A stretch of 39,227 bases of DNA, from contig JABHSO010000177.1 of the NCBI GenBank assembly GCA_018669845.1, forward strand, positions 1-39,227, in the 5' to 3' direction. The DNA is from Gammaproteobacteria bacterium. Its GTDB lineage: Bacteria; Pseudomonadota; Gammaproteobacteria; GCA-001735895. The first letter of the stretch is position 1, and every line of letters begins with the position of its first letter. Shown here in pieces: positions 27,222-35,041 of this stretch. The position numbers and the translations under genes were made by a program. The notes under the pieces are model-generated. The model made no database searches. It worked only from the letters and a program-made list of their open reading frames with translations, and had not been told where the DNA came from.

Positions 27222-28137
27222 GCTTATGCAGCTTTTATTGAAAGCAGTTCTGCTTGCTTTAATTACTGCAGGGTGTCATCAGGAAAATAGTCAGGTAATA
27301 AAAAAAGAATCAATATCGAATGGCGATTCTTCATTAACACTAATCGTACATCCGTATGATAATCCAAGTCGCCTGGTTGAACGATTTACCCCACTTTGTC
27401 AGTATTTAGGTTCAAAACTTGGACAACCCGTTGAGTTAGTTATCGCTCGTTCTTATGTCGATCAAATTCAACGTATATCAAAAGGGCAGGCCGATATTGC
27501 CTATATGGGGCCTACACCTTTTCTTCGTGCTCAGGATCATTATCTGGCTGATAAAAAGAATAAATTAATTCCTATTGCTGCAGAAGTTAAAGGAGGAGAG
27601 GCCAGTTATCACAGTGTCATCGTTGTTAGAAACACATCAGATATTACAAAAGTTGATGATTTGAATGGACGAACCCTGGCATTAGGCGCTCCACATTCTT
27701 TTAGTAGTCATTATGTACCTCGAGTAATAATAGGAAATGCGGGGCTAGCGTTTAAAGACTTGAGAGATTTTGCTTTTCTGGGCCGTCATGAAAGGGTCGC
27801 ACTGGCAGTATTGCATGGTGATTTTGATGCCGGTGGTTTAAACCGGGAAGTTGCCCAGCGTTATAAAGACAGGTCACCCGGTTTACGAATATTATCAACT
27901 TCACCTCCATTGGCACCTCACTTGATTGTTGCTCGTCCAGAATTACCTTTAAAGCAGCTTAATCTTTTAAAAACAGCTCTTCTAAATTCTGATGAGCAAG
28001 GCGACAAATACCAGTCTGCAATTGAAAATCTGGGTTCTGGTACTCGTTTTACTAAAGCCAGAATGAAACCATTTGAGCTTGCTCGACGAATAATTGCTGC
28101 TGTCGAATCAACACCTGCAGCCCTGGTATCATGGTAA
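27208..28137 (+). CDS. PhnD-type periplasmic binding lipoprotein
   Basis: The 309-residue protein has a lipoprotein signal (ALITAGC, lipidated Cys23) and a type-2 periplasmic-binding fold of the phosphate/phosphonate (PhnD) class: YDNPSRLVERFTPLCQYLG, then ADIAYMGPTPFLRA, and LNGRTLALGAPHSFSSHYVPR. The GTG at 27208 has an AGGGGTG four to five bases upstream and overlaps the cytochrome gene; an ATG at 27226 is an alternative. There is no ABC permease or ATPase nearby. Instead it overlaps a histidine kinase gene, so it probably delivers a ligand to the kinase sensor. The ligand could be a phosphonate, an oxyanion or a sulfur compound. Confidence 0.85.
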   Translation: MNACRLMQLLLKAVLLALITAGCHQENSQVIKKESISNGDSSLTLIVHPYDNPSRLVERFTPLCQYLGSKLGQPVELVIARSYVDQIQRISKGQADIAYMGPTPFLRAQDHYLADKKNKLIPIAAEVKGGEASYHSVIVVRNTSDITKVDDLNGRTLALGAPHSFSSHYVPRVIIGNAGLAFKDLRDFAFLGRHERVALAVLHGDFDAGGLNREVAQRYKDRSPGLRILSTSPPLAPHLIVARPELPLKQLNLLKTALLNSDEQGDKYQSAIENLGSGTRFTKARMKPFELARRIIAAVESTPAALVSW

Positions 28138-29531
28138 CTCGCGTCTGGTCTCTTGCGGATAGGCTGGCTGTAGGTATAGGTCTGGCATTATTGATTCTTG
28201 GTTTGATTTTAGGCTTGTCAGGATATGCCGCATTATCCAGTTTATTTGAAAACAATTTAAAGGAGAGTGCAGAATCCCAGGCCAGGCAATTAGCATTATT
28301 TTCAGCCGATGCAATTCTGGTGTATGACTACGCTACTCTGGAGCGTTATGCGAGAGCATTAGCTGATGAACCGGGTATTATTTCAGTCTCTATATTGCGT
28401 AATGATGGTGAAGTTTTAGCGCTGGCAGGTGAGCAGCAGTTAACATCTCAACTATCTATTATTAAAGTTGAGCAAGCACTTAGTATTGGAAATTCAGATA
28501 TTGGCATTGTAAAGATTTCCATAGATCGACAGGGAATGGAATCTGCTCTGAAAAATCTTGCTATTGCGGGTTTAATGGTCTTAGTGTTACTAATAATTAC
28601 CCTGTTCTGGGTACTACGAAAGTTTATTGATCAAGGTTTGATTCAACCTGTACAGCAGCTCGCTAAAGCTGCCAATCCACTCAATACAAGTCATTGCCCT
28701 GAACCTAGAGAATTGCCACAGGAGCTTGAGCGTCTTGCTCAAACGTTTCGCAGGTTATGCAGTGATATAAAAACACATTTATCTGAACGAGAAAACGCAG
28801 AGCAAATGGTGCGTGATGCTACGGAACGTCTTACGCGTGATCAAAGGCTGGCAACAGTTGGGCAGGTAGCGGCTGGACTGGCACATAACCTGAATACGCC
28901 GCTAGGTTCTATTAAAGGTTATGCACAATTATTATCAGAAAGAATAGACAATAAACAACAGCAACAGCAGGCAACACTCATAGTTGAACAGGCTGAGGTA
29001 TGTGCAAGCACCGTACGTAACCTGCTAACGGCAGTTAGAATGCCTGAAGTCGAACAAATTGAGTTTGATCTTTATCAGCAGGTTTTAGGTGCTATTGAGT
29101 TAATGCGCCCATTACTGCGAGATCAACTGACAAAGGTGGTTGATCCTGTCATCCCAAAAGGGGAGTGTTGCGTAGCCCTGGGTGACCCGGGAGCTGTCGA
29201 ACAAATTCTGTTTAACCTGTTAACCAATGCTGCACAAGCTGGGGCAACCGTTGTTGAAGTTAATATCTATAGAGAAATAAATGAAGGCTGGATGCTTACG
29301 GTTGAAGATAATGGGCCTGGCATTAAATCCAGCATGAAAACTAGCATGTTTGATCCTTTTGTCACTGATAAGCCTCCCGGGGAAGGGACTGGCCTGGGTT
29401 TATATATGAGCCAAAAATTAGCATCTGGTATGGGTGCGAGTCTACGTTTATCAGATAAGCTTTTAAAAAGAGGAGCCTGCTTTGAGTTGCGCTTTAATAA
29501 TATTTCCAATTTAAATGAGACTGATCAATGA
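28131..29531 (+). CDS. Membrane sensor histidine kinase
   Basis: The 466-residue kinase has two membrane segments (about 12-36 and 143-163) flanking a periplasmic sensor of about 105 residues, a HAMP-like region (about 165-215), a HisKA domain with phospho-acceptor His252 (GLAHNLNTPLG), and a C-terminal ATPase domain (NLLTNAAQAG, DNGPGI, GEGTGLGL). Asn instead of the usual Glu or Asp follows the histidine. The start overlaps the PhnD-like gene by 7 bases and the stop overlaps the response regulator gene by 4, so all are coupled. It most likely reads the PhnD-like lipoprotein and phosphorylates the regulator downstream. Confidence 0.9.
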   Translation: MVTRVWSLADRLAVGIGLALLILGLILGLSGYAALSSLFENNLKESAESQARQLALFSADAILVYDYATLERYARALADEPGIISVSILRNDGEVLALAGEQQLTSQLSIIKVEQALSIGNSDIGIVKISIDRQGMESALKNLAIAGLMVLVLLIITLFWVLRKFIDQGLIQPVQQLAKAANPLNTSHCPEPRELPQELERLAQTFRRLCSDIKTHLSERENAEQMVRDATERLTRDQRLATVGQVAAGLAHNLNTPLGSIKGYAQLLSERIDNKQQQQQATLIVEQAEVCASTVRNLLTAVRMPEVEQIEFDLYQQVLGAIELMRPLLRDQLTKVVDPVIPKGECCVALGDPGAVEQILFNLLTNAAQAGATVVEVNIYREINEGWMLTVEDNGPGIKSSMKTSMFDPFVTDKPPGEGTGLGLYMSQKLASGMGASLRLSDKLLKRGACFELRFNNISNLNETDQ

Positions 29532-30874
29532 GTAATCGCCTATTGATAGCAGAAGATGACTCGGTCATGTCTGGACTTCTCACTGACCTTGCACAGGAAG
29601 CTGGTTTTTCGGTGCAAAAATTTTCAGATGGGAAGCTGGCTTATGATGCTATTGCGAGTGATCCTCCCGATGCCCTTCTCGCAGATATACAAATGCCGGG
29701 CATGAATGGCCTGGAGTTAATTGAGGCTGTATCGACAATATGTCCGGGCATGCCATCAGCTATTATCACGGGCTACGCAACAGTCCCAGATGTTGTACGT
29801 GCCTTTCGATCTGGAGCTATCGATTTAATCACCAAACCTTTTGATAACCAGGACGTGCGTGCAGTACTTACTCGATTTGCCAGGCAACTGGATCGTGAAC
29901 GGCGTATTGAAGCACTTTCGTTACGCCTTTCAAGGCTTGAAACGGGGCATATTATGCCTGTCATCAATAGCCGTGCTATGCAAAAAACGATTGACCTGGT
30001 TGATAAAGTAGCAGATCTGAATACGCCCGTTTTATTAAATGGTGAAACGGGTACGGGTAAAGGTGTGTTAGCCAGATCAATTCATGCTGCAAGTCATCGC
30101 CATGATGGTCCATGGTTTAGCGTCAATTGTGGATCCTTGTCAGATTCTGTAGCTGAGAGTGAGCTTTTTGGGCATGAGCGTGGAGCTTTTACGGGTGCCA
30201 ATACTCGTAAACGAGGGGTTTTAGAACTAGCTCATGGAGGAACTCTATTTCTGGATGAAATTAACAGTGCCAGTCCTGCAATACAAACCCGTTTACTTGA
30301 TTTTACTCAGCAGCATACTTTAAGGCGAGTAGGGGGAGAACAATCCATTGAAGTTGATGTGCGACTCATTATTGCCAGTAACCAGAACCTGGAACAACTC
30401 GTCAAAGAAGGAACCTTTCGTGAGGATCTATGGTATCGACTTAATGTTTTTCCAATACTAATACCTGCTTTACGTGAACGGCGTGATGACATAATTCCAC
30501 TGGCAGAGAGTTTTGTCTTTAAAATATCTAATGATTTTAAGCGACCAGCAAAACAGTTAAGTGATGATGTAGAGAAGTCATTACTCAGCTATAACTGGCC
30601 AGGTAATGTCAGGCAGCTGGAGAATTTCATGCATCGAGCCGTTGTGTTAGCCGATGGCCCAATTATTGAAAGGCAGCACTTGCCTGAGGAACTGGCGGGT
30701 AATAATTATGCTATGGATAGCGTAATCTGGGGACCCGATGCAAGTCTTACCGAAGTTGAGTCACTGTGGATTTCACATATGCTTTTACGCTGTGAGGGTA
30801 ATAAAAGTGAAGCAGCTAGAAGGCTGGGTATTGATGTTTCTACGTTACATCGTAAATTGCGTGACGCTAGATAA
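29528..30874 (+). CDS. NtrC-family sigma-54-dependent response regulator
   Basis: The 448-residue protein has a receiver domain (1-120) with acid pair Glu9/Asp10/Asp11, phospho-acceptor Asp53, Thr81 and Lys103; a AAA+ domain with Walker A GETGTGKG (172-179), the sigma-54 contact loop GAFTGA (219-224) and Walker B TLFLDEI (239-245); and a C-terminal Fis-type helix-turn-helix (NKSEAARRLGIDVSTLHRKL). It therefore activates sigma-54 promoters. A matching promoter with an upstream dyad lies immediately downstream, in front of the sulfur-handling genes. Confidence 0.95.
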   Translation: MSNRLLIAEDDSVMSGLLTDLAQEAGFSVQKFSDGKLAYDAIASDPPDALLADIQMPGMNGLELIEAVSTICPGMPSAIITGYATVPDVVRAFRSGAIDLITKPFDNQDVRAVLTRFARQLDRERRIEALSLRLSRLETGHIMPVINSRAMQKTIDLVDKVADLNTPVLLNGETGTGKGVLARSIHAASHRHDGPWFSVNCGSLSDSVAESELFGHERGAFTGANTRKRGVLELAHGGTLFLDEINSASPAIQTRLLDFTQQHTLRRVGGEQSIEVDVRLIIASNQNLEQLVKEGTFREDLWYRLNVFPILIPALRERRDDIIPLAESFVFKISNDFKRPAKQLSDDVEKSLLSYNWPGNVRQLENFMHRAVVLADGPIIERQHLPEELAGNNYAMDSVIWGPDASLTEVESLWISHMLLRCEGNKSEAARRLGIDVSTLHRKLRDAR

Positions 30875-30983
30875 TAGTCCGACAAACGCCTATTGGAAAT
30901 TAATCTGGATTTGATTCTGGATTGGATTTTAAGAGAATCTTATTCAGGCAACATCATCTCGAATAAAATGGCAAAACCATTGC

Positions 30984-31006
30984 AAATTACCATACACTGG
31001 TAATTT
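30984..31006. promoter_or_regulatory. Candidate enhancer site for the NtrC-type activator
   Basis: AAATTACC at 30984-30991 and GGTAATTT at 30999-31006 form a perfect 8-bp dyad with a 7-base spacer. It is centred 60-70 bases upstream of the -24/-12 promoter at 31054, the usual place for an NtrC-type activator. Binding by the protein encoded at 29528-30874 is inference. Confidence 0.55.
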
Positions 31007-31053
31007 ACCACTCCCCAAAGTCAATAAATCAAAGACTTAGCGCCAATTATTGC

Positions 31054-31069
31054 TGGCATAAAAAATGCT
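31054..31069 (+). promoter_or_regulatory. Sigma-54 (-24/-12) promoter of the sulfur-handling operon
   Basis: TGGCATAAAAAATGCT has GG and GC at the exact 12-base offset of the -24/-12 consensus. It lies 77 bases before the rhodanese start codon and downstream of a perfect dyad. A second, closer consensus match (TGGCAAAACCATTGCA) lies at 30969-30984 and touches the dyad. Confidence 0.55.
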
Positions 31070-31145
31070 CTGTAGATACCTAAGAATGTGAAACGACTTA
31101 GATCGTCCATGTTTTTTTATATAACTATCTTTTGGAGGATTAAAT

Positions 31146-32132
31146 ATGAAACCCATACATTGGTTAAGTGGTGCTGGCATTGTGCTAGCGATGACAGTAA
31201 CTCCAGCAAAGGCATTACAGGTGCCCGGTCCATTAGTGGATGTAGACTGGCTAAGCAAACATAAAAATGAAGTATTGATTCTGGATGTACGTAAAGATAC
31301 CAAAAGCTTTACAGCCAAACCCAAAAAGAAAAGAGCCATTGCCGGAATGCAAGGGTGTGGAGCCAAAAAAGGTTCTGGTATTCATGTTGCAGGACATATA
31401 CCGGGTGCAAACCTGGTGTCATGGAAGAAGGTACGTGCGAAACGTAAAGTTGATGGTGTAGACCTTATTAAACTTGTTCCTACTAAAAATGAAATGGAAG
31501 CGTTAATGCAAAGTCATGGTGTGAATAAAAGCTCTGCAGTCGTGATTGCCATGAAAGGGACTAAATCTAAAGATGTTACCTTTGCGACTCGCCTTTATTG
31601 GCAAATGAAATACTGGGGTCATGAGAATGTCGCTGTGCTCGATGGAGGTACAGCAGCATGGGCTGCTTCAGGCCATGCAGTGAGTCGTGATAAGTCGAAA
31701 CCTGCAACGGGAAACTGGAGTGCTAAAGGTCCTAATACATCTATATCCGCAACTACTTCTCAGGTTGAAAAATCAGTTTCTGATGGGACTCAAATTATTG
31801 ATGCCAGGACAGAAGATTTTTATCTGGGAACATCTCAAAAAGATTATGTATATGGAGCAGGGCATATTCCAAATGCAAAAGTTTTTCCTCATGAACTCAT
31901 TGTTAAAGGTAAAACAGCTGCAACATTTCTACCATTAAATAAATTACAGGCACTGATGAAAGCGAAGGGTATAGACCCGACCGCATCGACCGTCACTTAC
32001 TGTGATTCTGGTCATTTAAGCACAGGGCAATGGTTTATTTTGCATGAGTTACTGGGTAATAAAAATGCTAAGCAATACGATGGTTCAATGCATGAATGGA
32101 CCAGGTATAAAAAGCCTACAAACTCAATTTAA
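31146..32132 (+). CDS. Periplasmic tandem-domain rhodanese (sulfurtransferase) 1
   Basis: The 328-residue protein has a signal peptide (about 1-23, ending PAKA) and two rhodanese domains. The C-terminal domain holds the active-site Cys286 in TYCDSGHLSTG; the N-terminal domain has no catalytic cysteine (AMKGTKS at that place) and carries a lysine-rich insertion around residues 55-75. Rhodaneses move sulfane sulfur between thiosulfate or persulfide donors and thiol acceptors. A strong GGAGG lies seven bases before the ATG. It is the first gene behind the sigma-54 promoter and is followed by a terminator-like hairpin, so it may be more abundant than the genes after it. Confidence 0.9.
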   Translation: MKPIHWLSGAGIVLAMTVTPAKALQVPGPLVDVDWLSKHKNEVLILDVRKDTKSFTAKPKKKRAIAGMQGCGAKKGSGIHVAGHIPGANLVSWKKVRAKRKVDGVDLIKLVPTKNEMEALMQSHGVNKSSAVVIAMKGTKSKDVTFATRLYWQMKYWGHENVAVLDGGTAAWAASGHAVSRDKSKPATGNWSAKGPNTSISATTSQVEKSVSDGTQIIDARTEDFYLGTSQKDYVYGAGHIPNAKVFPHELIVKGKTAATFLPLNKLQALMKAKGIDPTASTVTYCDSGHLSTGQWFILHELLGNKNAKQYDGSMHEWTRYKKPTNSI

Positions 32133-32141
32133 CCTCTCTTT

Positions 32142-32193
32142 GAGCCCCTTGTGCTACTCCTCCTTTTTTTATCCTCAAGAGGGGCTCTTTTTT
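32142..32193 (+). terminator. Rho-independent terminator-like hairpin after rhodanese 1
   Basis: GAGCCCCT at 32142-32149 pairs with AGGGGCTC at 32180-32187, followed by six T at 32188-32193. The loop is long (30 bases) and T-rich. It would stop or attenuate transcription before the transporter gene. Confidence 0.6.
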
Positions 32194-32201
32194 ATTTCAT
32201 G

Positions 32202-32229
32202 AGTAGCCTGGTAATGGTTCCAGGCTACT
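32202..32229 (+). terminator. Second hairpin, just upstream of the transporter start
   Basis: AGTAGCCTGG at 32202-32211 pairs perfectly with CCAGGCTACT at 32220-32229 around an 8-base loop. No T-run follows. It ends 19 bases before the transporter ATG, so it may protect the 5-prime end of a processed mRNA or affect translation rather than terminate. Confidence 0.4.
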
Positions 32230-32248
32230 TAATTTAGTGAGTTCAGGT

Positions 32249-33619
32249 ATGAAATATTTCGTTAGTACATTACACAGAAAACAATGGCCTTTCTGGTTGG
32301 GTGGTCTATTCGTAGGGCTGGCTGAAATTGTTTTTTATTATCACTACGACATGTTTATTGTTGTGACCACAGGGCTGGCACAAATGTTTGCTGTCACTGA
32401 GGTCAATCTATTTGGTGTCGATTGGGTGGCCAGAATTTATGAGCCGGGTATTTACTGGTTTATTATTTTTGCTATCGTAGGTGCTCGTTTAGCCGGGGTT
32501 GCTGAAAAAGATTCCAGAGACTGGGTTCATTATGACGGAGGTATGCTCACCCTTGCCTTTATTGGTGGTTTTTTGTTTTCATTTGGTACAAGGCTTGCCG
32601 GTGGATGCACCACGCACCATTTTCTCGGAGGTATCCCTTCGATGAGCATAGCCTCATGGGTTGTTTTAATAACCGGTGTACCTTTTGCATTTTTAGCTTT
32701 TAAAGTGGTTACCGTTTTAGGTAAGGGCGGATATTTACGTCACCAGGAAACTCACTGTGTTTCCTGCGAACAGGAAGGTGCTAACTATAACTACAACCCG
32801 GGTTATAAGAAAGGTTATAAACCCTGGAAAAATCCGGTTCACATTGCTTTGTCACTATTTCTTTTGGCTTTTCTTCTGGTGCCACTGTATTACGGTTTAA
32901 CGACTGATATTGCAGGTTCATTTTCACAAATTGGTTGGAGTGAAATCATATGGTTAGCAGTTCCTGGTGTGCTATTAGGAGTCGGTATCGCAAAAACAGG
33001 TTTAGGCACAGAGTGTTCAGTGATGGCTCCAGAATCAGCTTTTACCAGTCAGGACTTTTATCGTCGTAATGGCGTTCCTGACTGTACCTATAAAATGTTT
33101 CGCGGGATGTTGCCTTTGCAGGGACTAATGGTTGCGATCGTTACCCTCAATCTGTTCATCATGGCCTCATGGATGTGGGGAGATGGATCTATTCCAAATG
33201 CCTCCGGTGAGGCTGGACTTTACTGGGGACACTTTTTAGGTGGGCCCCTGTTAGCCATGGGAGCTGTGTTGATGATTGGGTGTGAAGTACGTACCTATGC
33301 ACGTCTTGGATTAGGTTACTCAACTGCCCTGGCTGCTTTGCCTGGGTTTTACCTTGGGTATCTGCCTTATACTTTGTATAAAGATACTGTTGATAATATT
33401 GCATTTGGAGAAGGCTTAACAGACTACATTACTGTTGCAGAATGGGCAGCTGACAAATTGGGTGGTACCGAAGTTACCTGGGCAGCGGTGTATTCTCTGG
33501 CCATGATTTCAATACTGGTGTTTACCTTTGTAGCTGCGAGAAAATTTTTGTCGGTACGTATGCGTGAATTGCTGGTGAAAAACACTGATGAGCTGGTATT
33601 TGTAGCTTCTAAAAACTAA
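32249..33619 (+). CDS. YeeE/YedE (TsuA-like) sulfur-compound transporter
   Basis: The protein has 456 residues from the ATG at 32249 (a GTG at 32237 is the alternative) and many membrane segments in two repeats. Cysteines at 120 (RLAGGCTTHH), 256 (GTECSVMAP) and 345 (MLIGCEVRTY) correspond to the three cysteines essential for thiosulfate passage in characterised TsuA. A hydrophilic loop around residues 166-195 is inserted between the halves and has an extra CVSC pair (170 and 173) and several tyrosines. The rhodaneses on both sides support movement of thiosulfate or a persulfide-type sulfur across the inner membrane. Confidence 0.88.
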   Translation: MKYFVSTLHRKQWPFWLGGLFVGLAEIVFYYHYDMFIVVTTGLAQMFAVTEVNLFGVDWVARIYEPGIYWFIIFAIVGARLAGVAEKDSRDWVHYDGGMLTLAFIGGFLFSFGTRLAGGCTTHHFLGGIPSMSIASWVVLITGVPFAFLAFKVVTVLGKGGYLRHQETHCVSCEQEGANYNYNPGYKKGYKPWKNPVHIALSLFLLAFLLVPLYYGLTTDIAGSFSQIGWSEIIWLAVPGVLLGVGIAKTGLGTECSVMAPESAFTSQDFYRRNGVPDCTYKMFRGMLPLQGLMVAIVTLNLFIMASWMWGDGSIPNASGEAGLYWGHFLGGPLLAMGAVLMIGCEVRTYARLGLGYSTALAALPGFYLGYLPYTLYKDTVDNIAFGEGLTDYITVAEWAADKLGGTEVTWAAVYSLAMISILVFTFVAARKFLSVRMRELLVKNTDELVFVASKN

Positions 33620-33625
33620 TAGTTA

Positions 33626-33658
33626 TCGAATGAAGCATCATTTTAATGCTTCATTCGA
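33626..33658 (+). terminator. Strong hairpin after the YeeE-like gene
   Basis: TCGAATGAAGCAT at 33626-33638 pairs perfectly over 13 bases with its complement at 33646-33658 around a 7-base loop. The T-run that follows is weak (TTTCATTT). It lies 7 bases after the stop codon, a terminator or mRNA-end position. Confidence 0.6.
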
Positions 33659-33705
33659 TTTCATTTAAATAAGCCTGATATCACTTAATATTTAAGAGAA
33701 AGAGT

Positions 33706-34620
33706 ATGAAAAAAATAGTTTTGAGTTTTGCATTATTGTTAAGTTTTATAGCAGGACCTGTTCAGGCAAATCGTGATTTTTTGGTCGATGCTGACTGGCT
33801 GGTTGAACACATAGAAGATGATAATCTAGTGATACTGGAAGTTAGGTATCATCCACATCGATATTACACCATTGGACATATTCCAGGAGCTGTGCAAGTT
33901 CAGCGCTTTAAAGATCTGGGTGCCAATAATGGTAACCCCATCATGAAGATTCCTTCCAAAGAAAATTTTCAGATGCGCTTAAGAAACTGGGGGGTTAATG
34001 ATAACTCAACAGTTGTTATTTATGATGATTCAAGTACGGCATTAGCTTCACGAGCCTATTTTCTACTGGATTTATTTGGTTTTAACATGGATCAGGTCAA
34101 AATTCTTGGCGGCGGTACAATTGAGTGGTCGGCATTTGAAGAAATGACTAAAGAAGCAACTCAGCACAAAGTAGGTCATGTTACGTTGAAAGAAAGAGAT
34201 GACAGCAAAGTTATTGAATGGACAAATGTTTATGACGACGTAGTTTCACGCCGCGATCCTTCTGTTGTTTTACTGGATGCTCGTCCACATGACATGTATA
34301 CCGGCAAGGTCATCAAACATTCCATTCTAGCTGGGCATATTCCTGGTGCAATTAACATCGTAAGTCTTGATGGAACAGAGTCACAAAAATGGATTAGTGA
34401 AGAAAGCTTAGGTGAAATGTATCAATCTATTGGGAAGGATAAAACTGTGTATCTATATTGTCATGATGGGTTCCGTATGAGTCTGGCTTATGTGCAATTA
34501 AAAAGTCTGGGTTATAAAGATATTCGTTTATATGATGGCGGTTGGTCGCACTGGGGTAATCGTTTAACCCTACCGACGGTTGAAGGCGAAAAACCCTATG
34601 CCGGAGACTATGATTTATGA
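33706..34620 (+). CDS. Periplasmic tandem-domain rhodanese (sulfurtransferase) 2
   Basis: The 304-residue protein has a clear signal peptide (1-21, ending PVQA) and two rhodanese domains (about 22-150 and 170-295). The active-site Cys252 lies in LYCHDGFRMS in the second domain; the first domain has Asp-Ser (YDDSSTALAS) in its place, as usual for tandem sulfurtransferases. AGAGAAAGAG lies before the ATG. Its stop overlaps an ATG of a decayed metallo-beta-lactamase gene (ATGA). It probably accepts or delivers sulfane sulfur in the periplasm together with the transporter upstream. Confidence 0.9.
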   Translation: MKKIVLSFALLLSFIAGPVQANRDFLVDADWLVEHIEDDNLVILEVRYHPHRYYTIGHIPGAVQVQRFKDLGANNGNPIMKIPSKENFQMRLRNWGVNDNSTVVIYDDSSTALASRAYFLLDLFGFNMDQVKILGGGTIEWSAFEEMTKEATQHKVGHVTLKERDDSKVIEWTNVYDDVVSRRDPSVVLLDARPHDMYTGKVIKHSILAGHIPGAINIVSLDGTESQKWISEESLGEMYQSIGKDKTVYLYCHDGFRMSLAYVQLKSLGYKDIRLYDGGWSHWGNRLTLPTVEGEKPYAGDYDL

Positions 34621-35016
34621 TCCTCGTACGCCTATTTTTATTGGTATTCTGTGTCTGGATGCCTGACCATAAGATTATGTTCAGTGGTGATATTAGTTTT
34701 TACTGAACGTATGCTGGGACCTGGATCTGCTCAGGACTCGGCAAGTTGGATGCGTGTTTTTGAAATGATGATGAGTTACAATCCTGATATAGTGATACCC
34801 GAGCATGGGCATTCAGGTAGTAGCGAAAGAGCCTGGGCAGATACCTACAATAATATTAAATACATGCGAGCAGAAGTATCTGAAATTCTCGATCAAAATA
34901 GTGACATACAGGATGCTATCAATATTGACCAATCAAGGTTTAAATACTTGAAAGTCTATGAACGAATGGCAAGACGAAGTGCTCAGTCTTTCTTCTCGCA
35001 TATAGAATTTGAATAA
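34617..35016 (+). pseudogene. Metallo-beta-lactamase-fold hydrolase remnant (deleted and frameshifted)
   Basis: A frame starting at 34617 (ATGA overlap with the rhodanese stop) encodes a hydrophobic leader-like start (MILVRLFLLVFCVW) fused directly to MPDHKIMFSGDI, then stops. The next frame over continues with ERMLGPGSAQDSASWM, an intact PEHGHSG segment and a helical tail to 35016. Together these are the second half of a metallo-beta-lactamase-fold protein of the type often coupled to rhodaneses in sulfur clusters (SoxH-like). The HxHxDH metal site is missing, consistent with an internal deletion plus a frameshift near 34700. The alternative is a short functional protein from a start near 34651, which is unlikely. 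Confidence 0.7.
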
Positions 35017-35041
35017 ATATTAAATATATCCAGGATATTTT

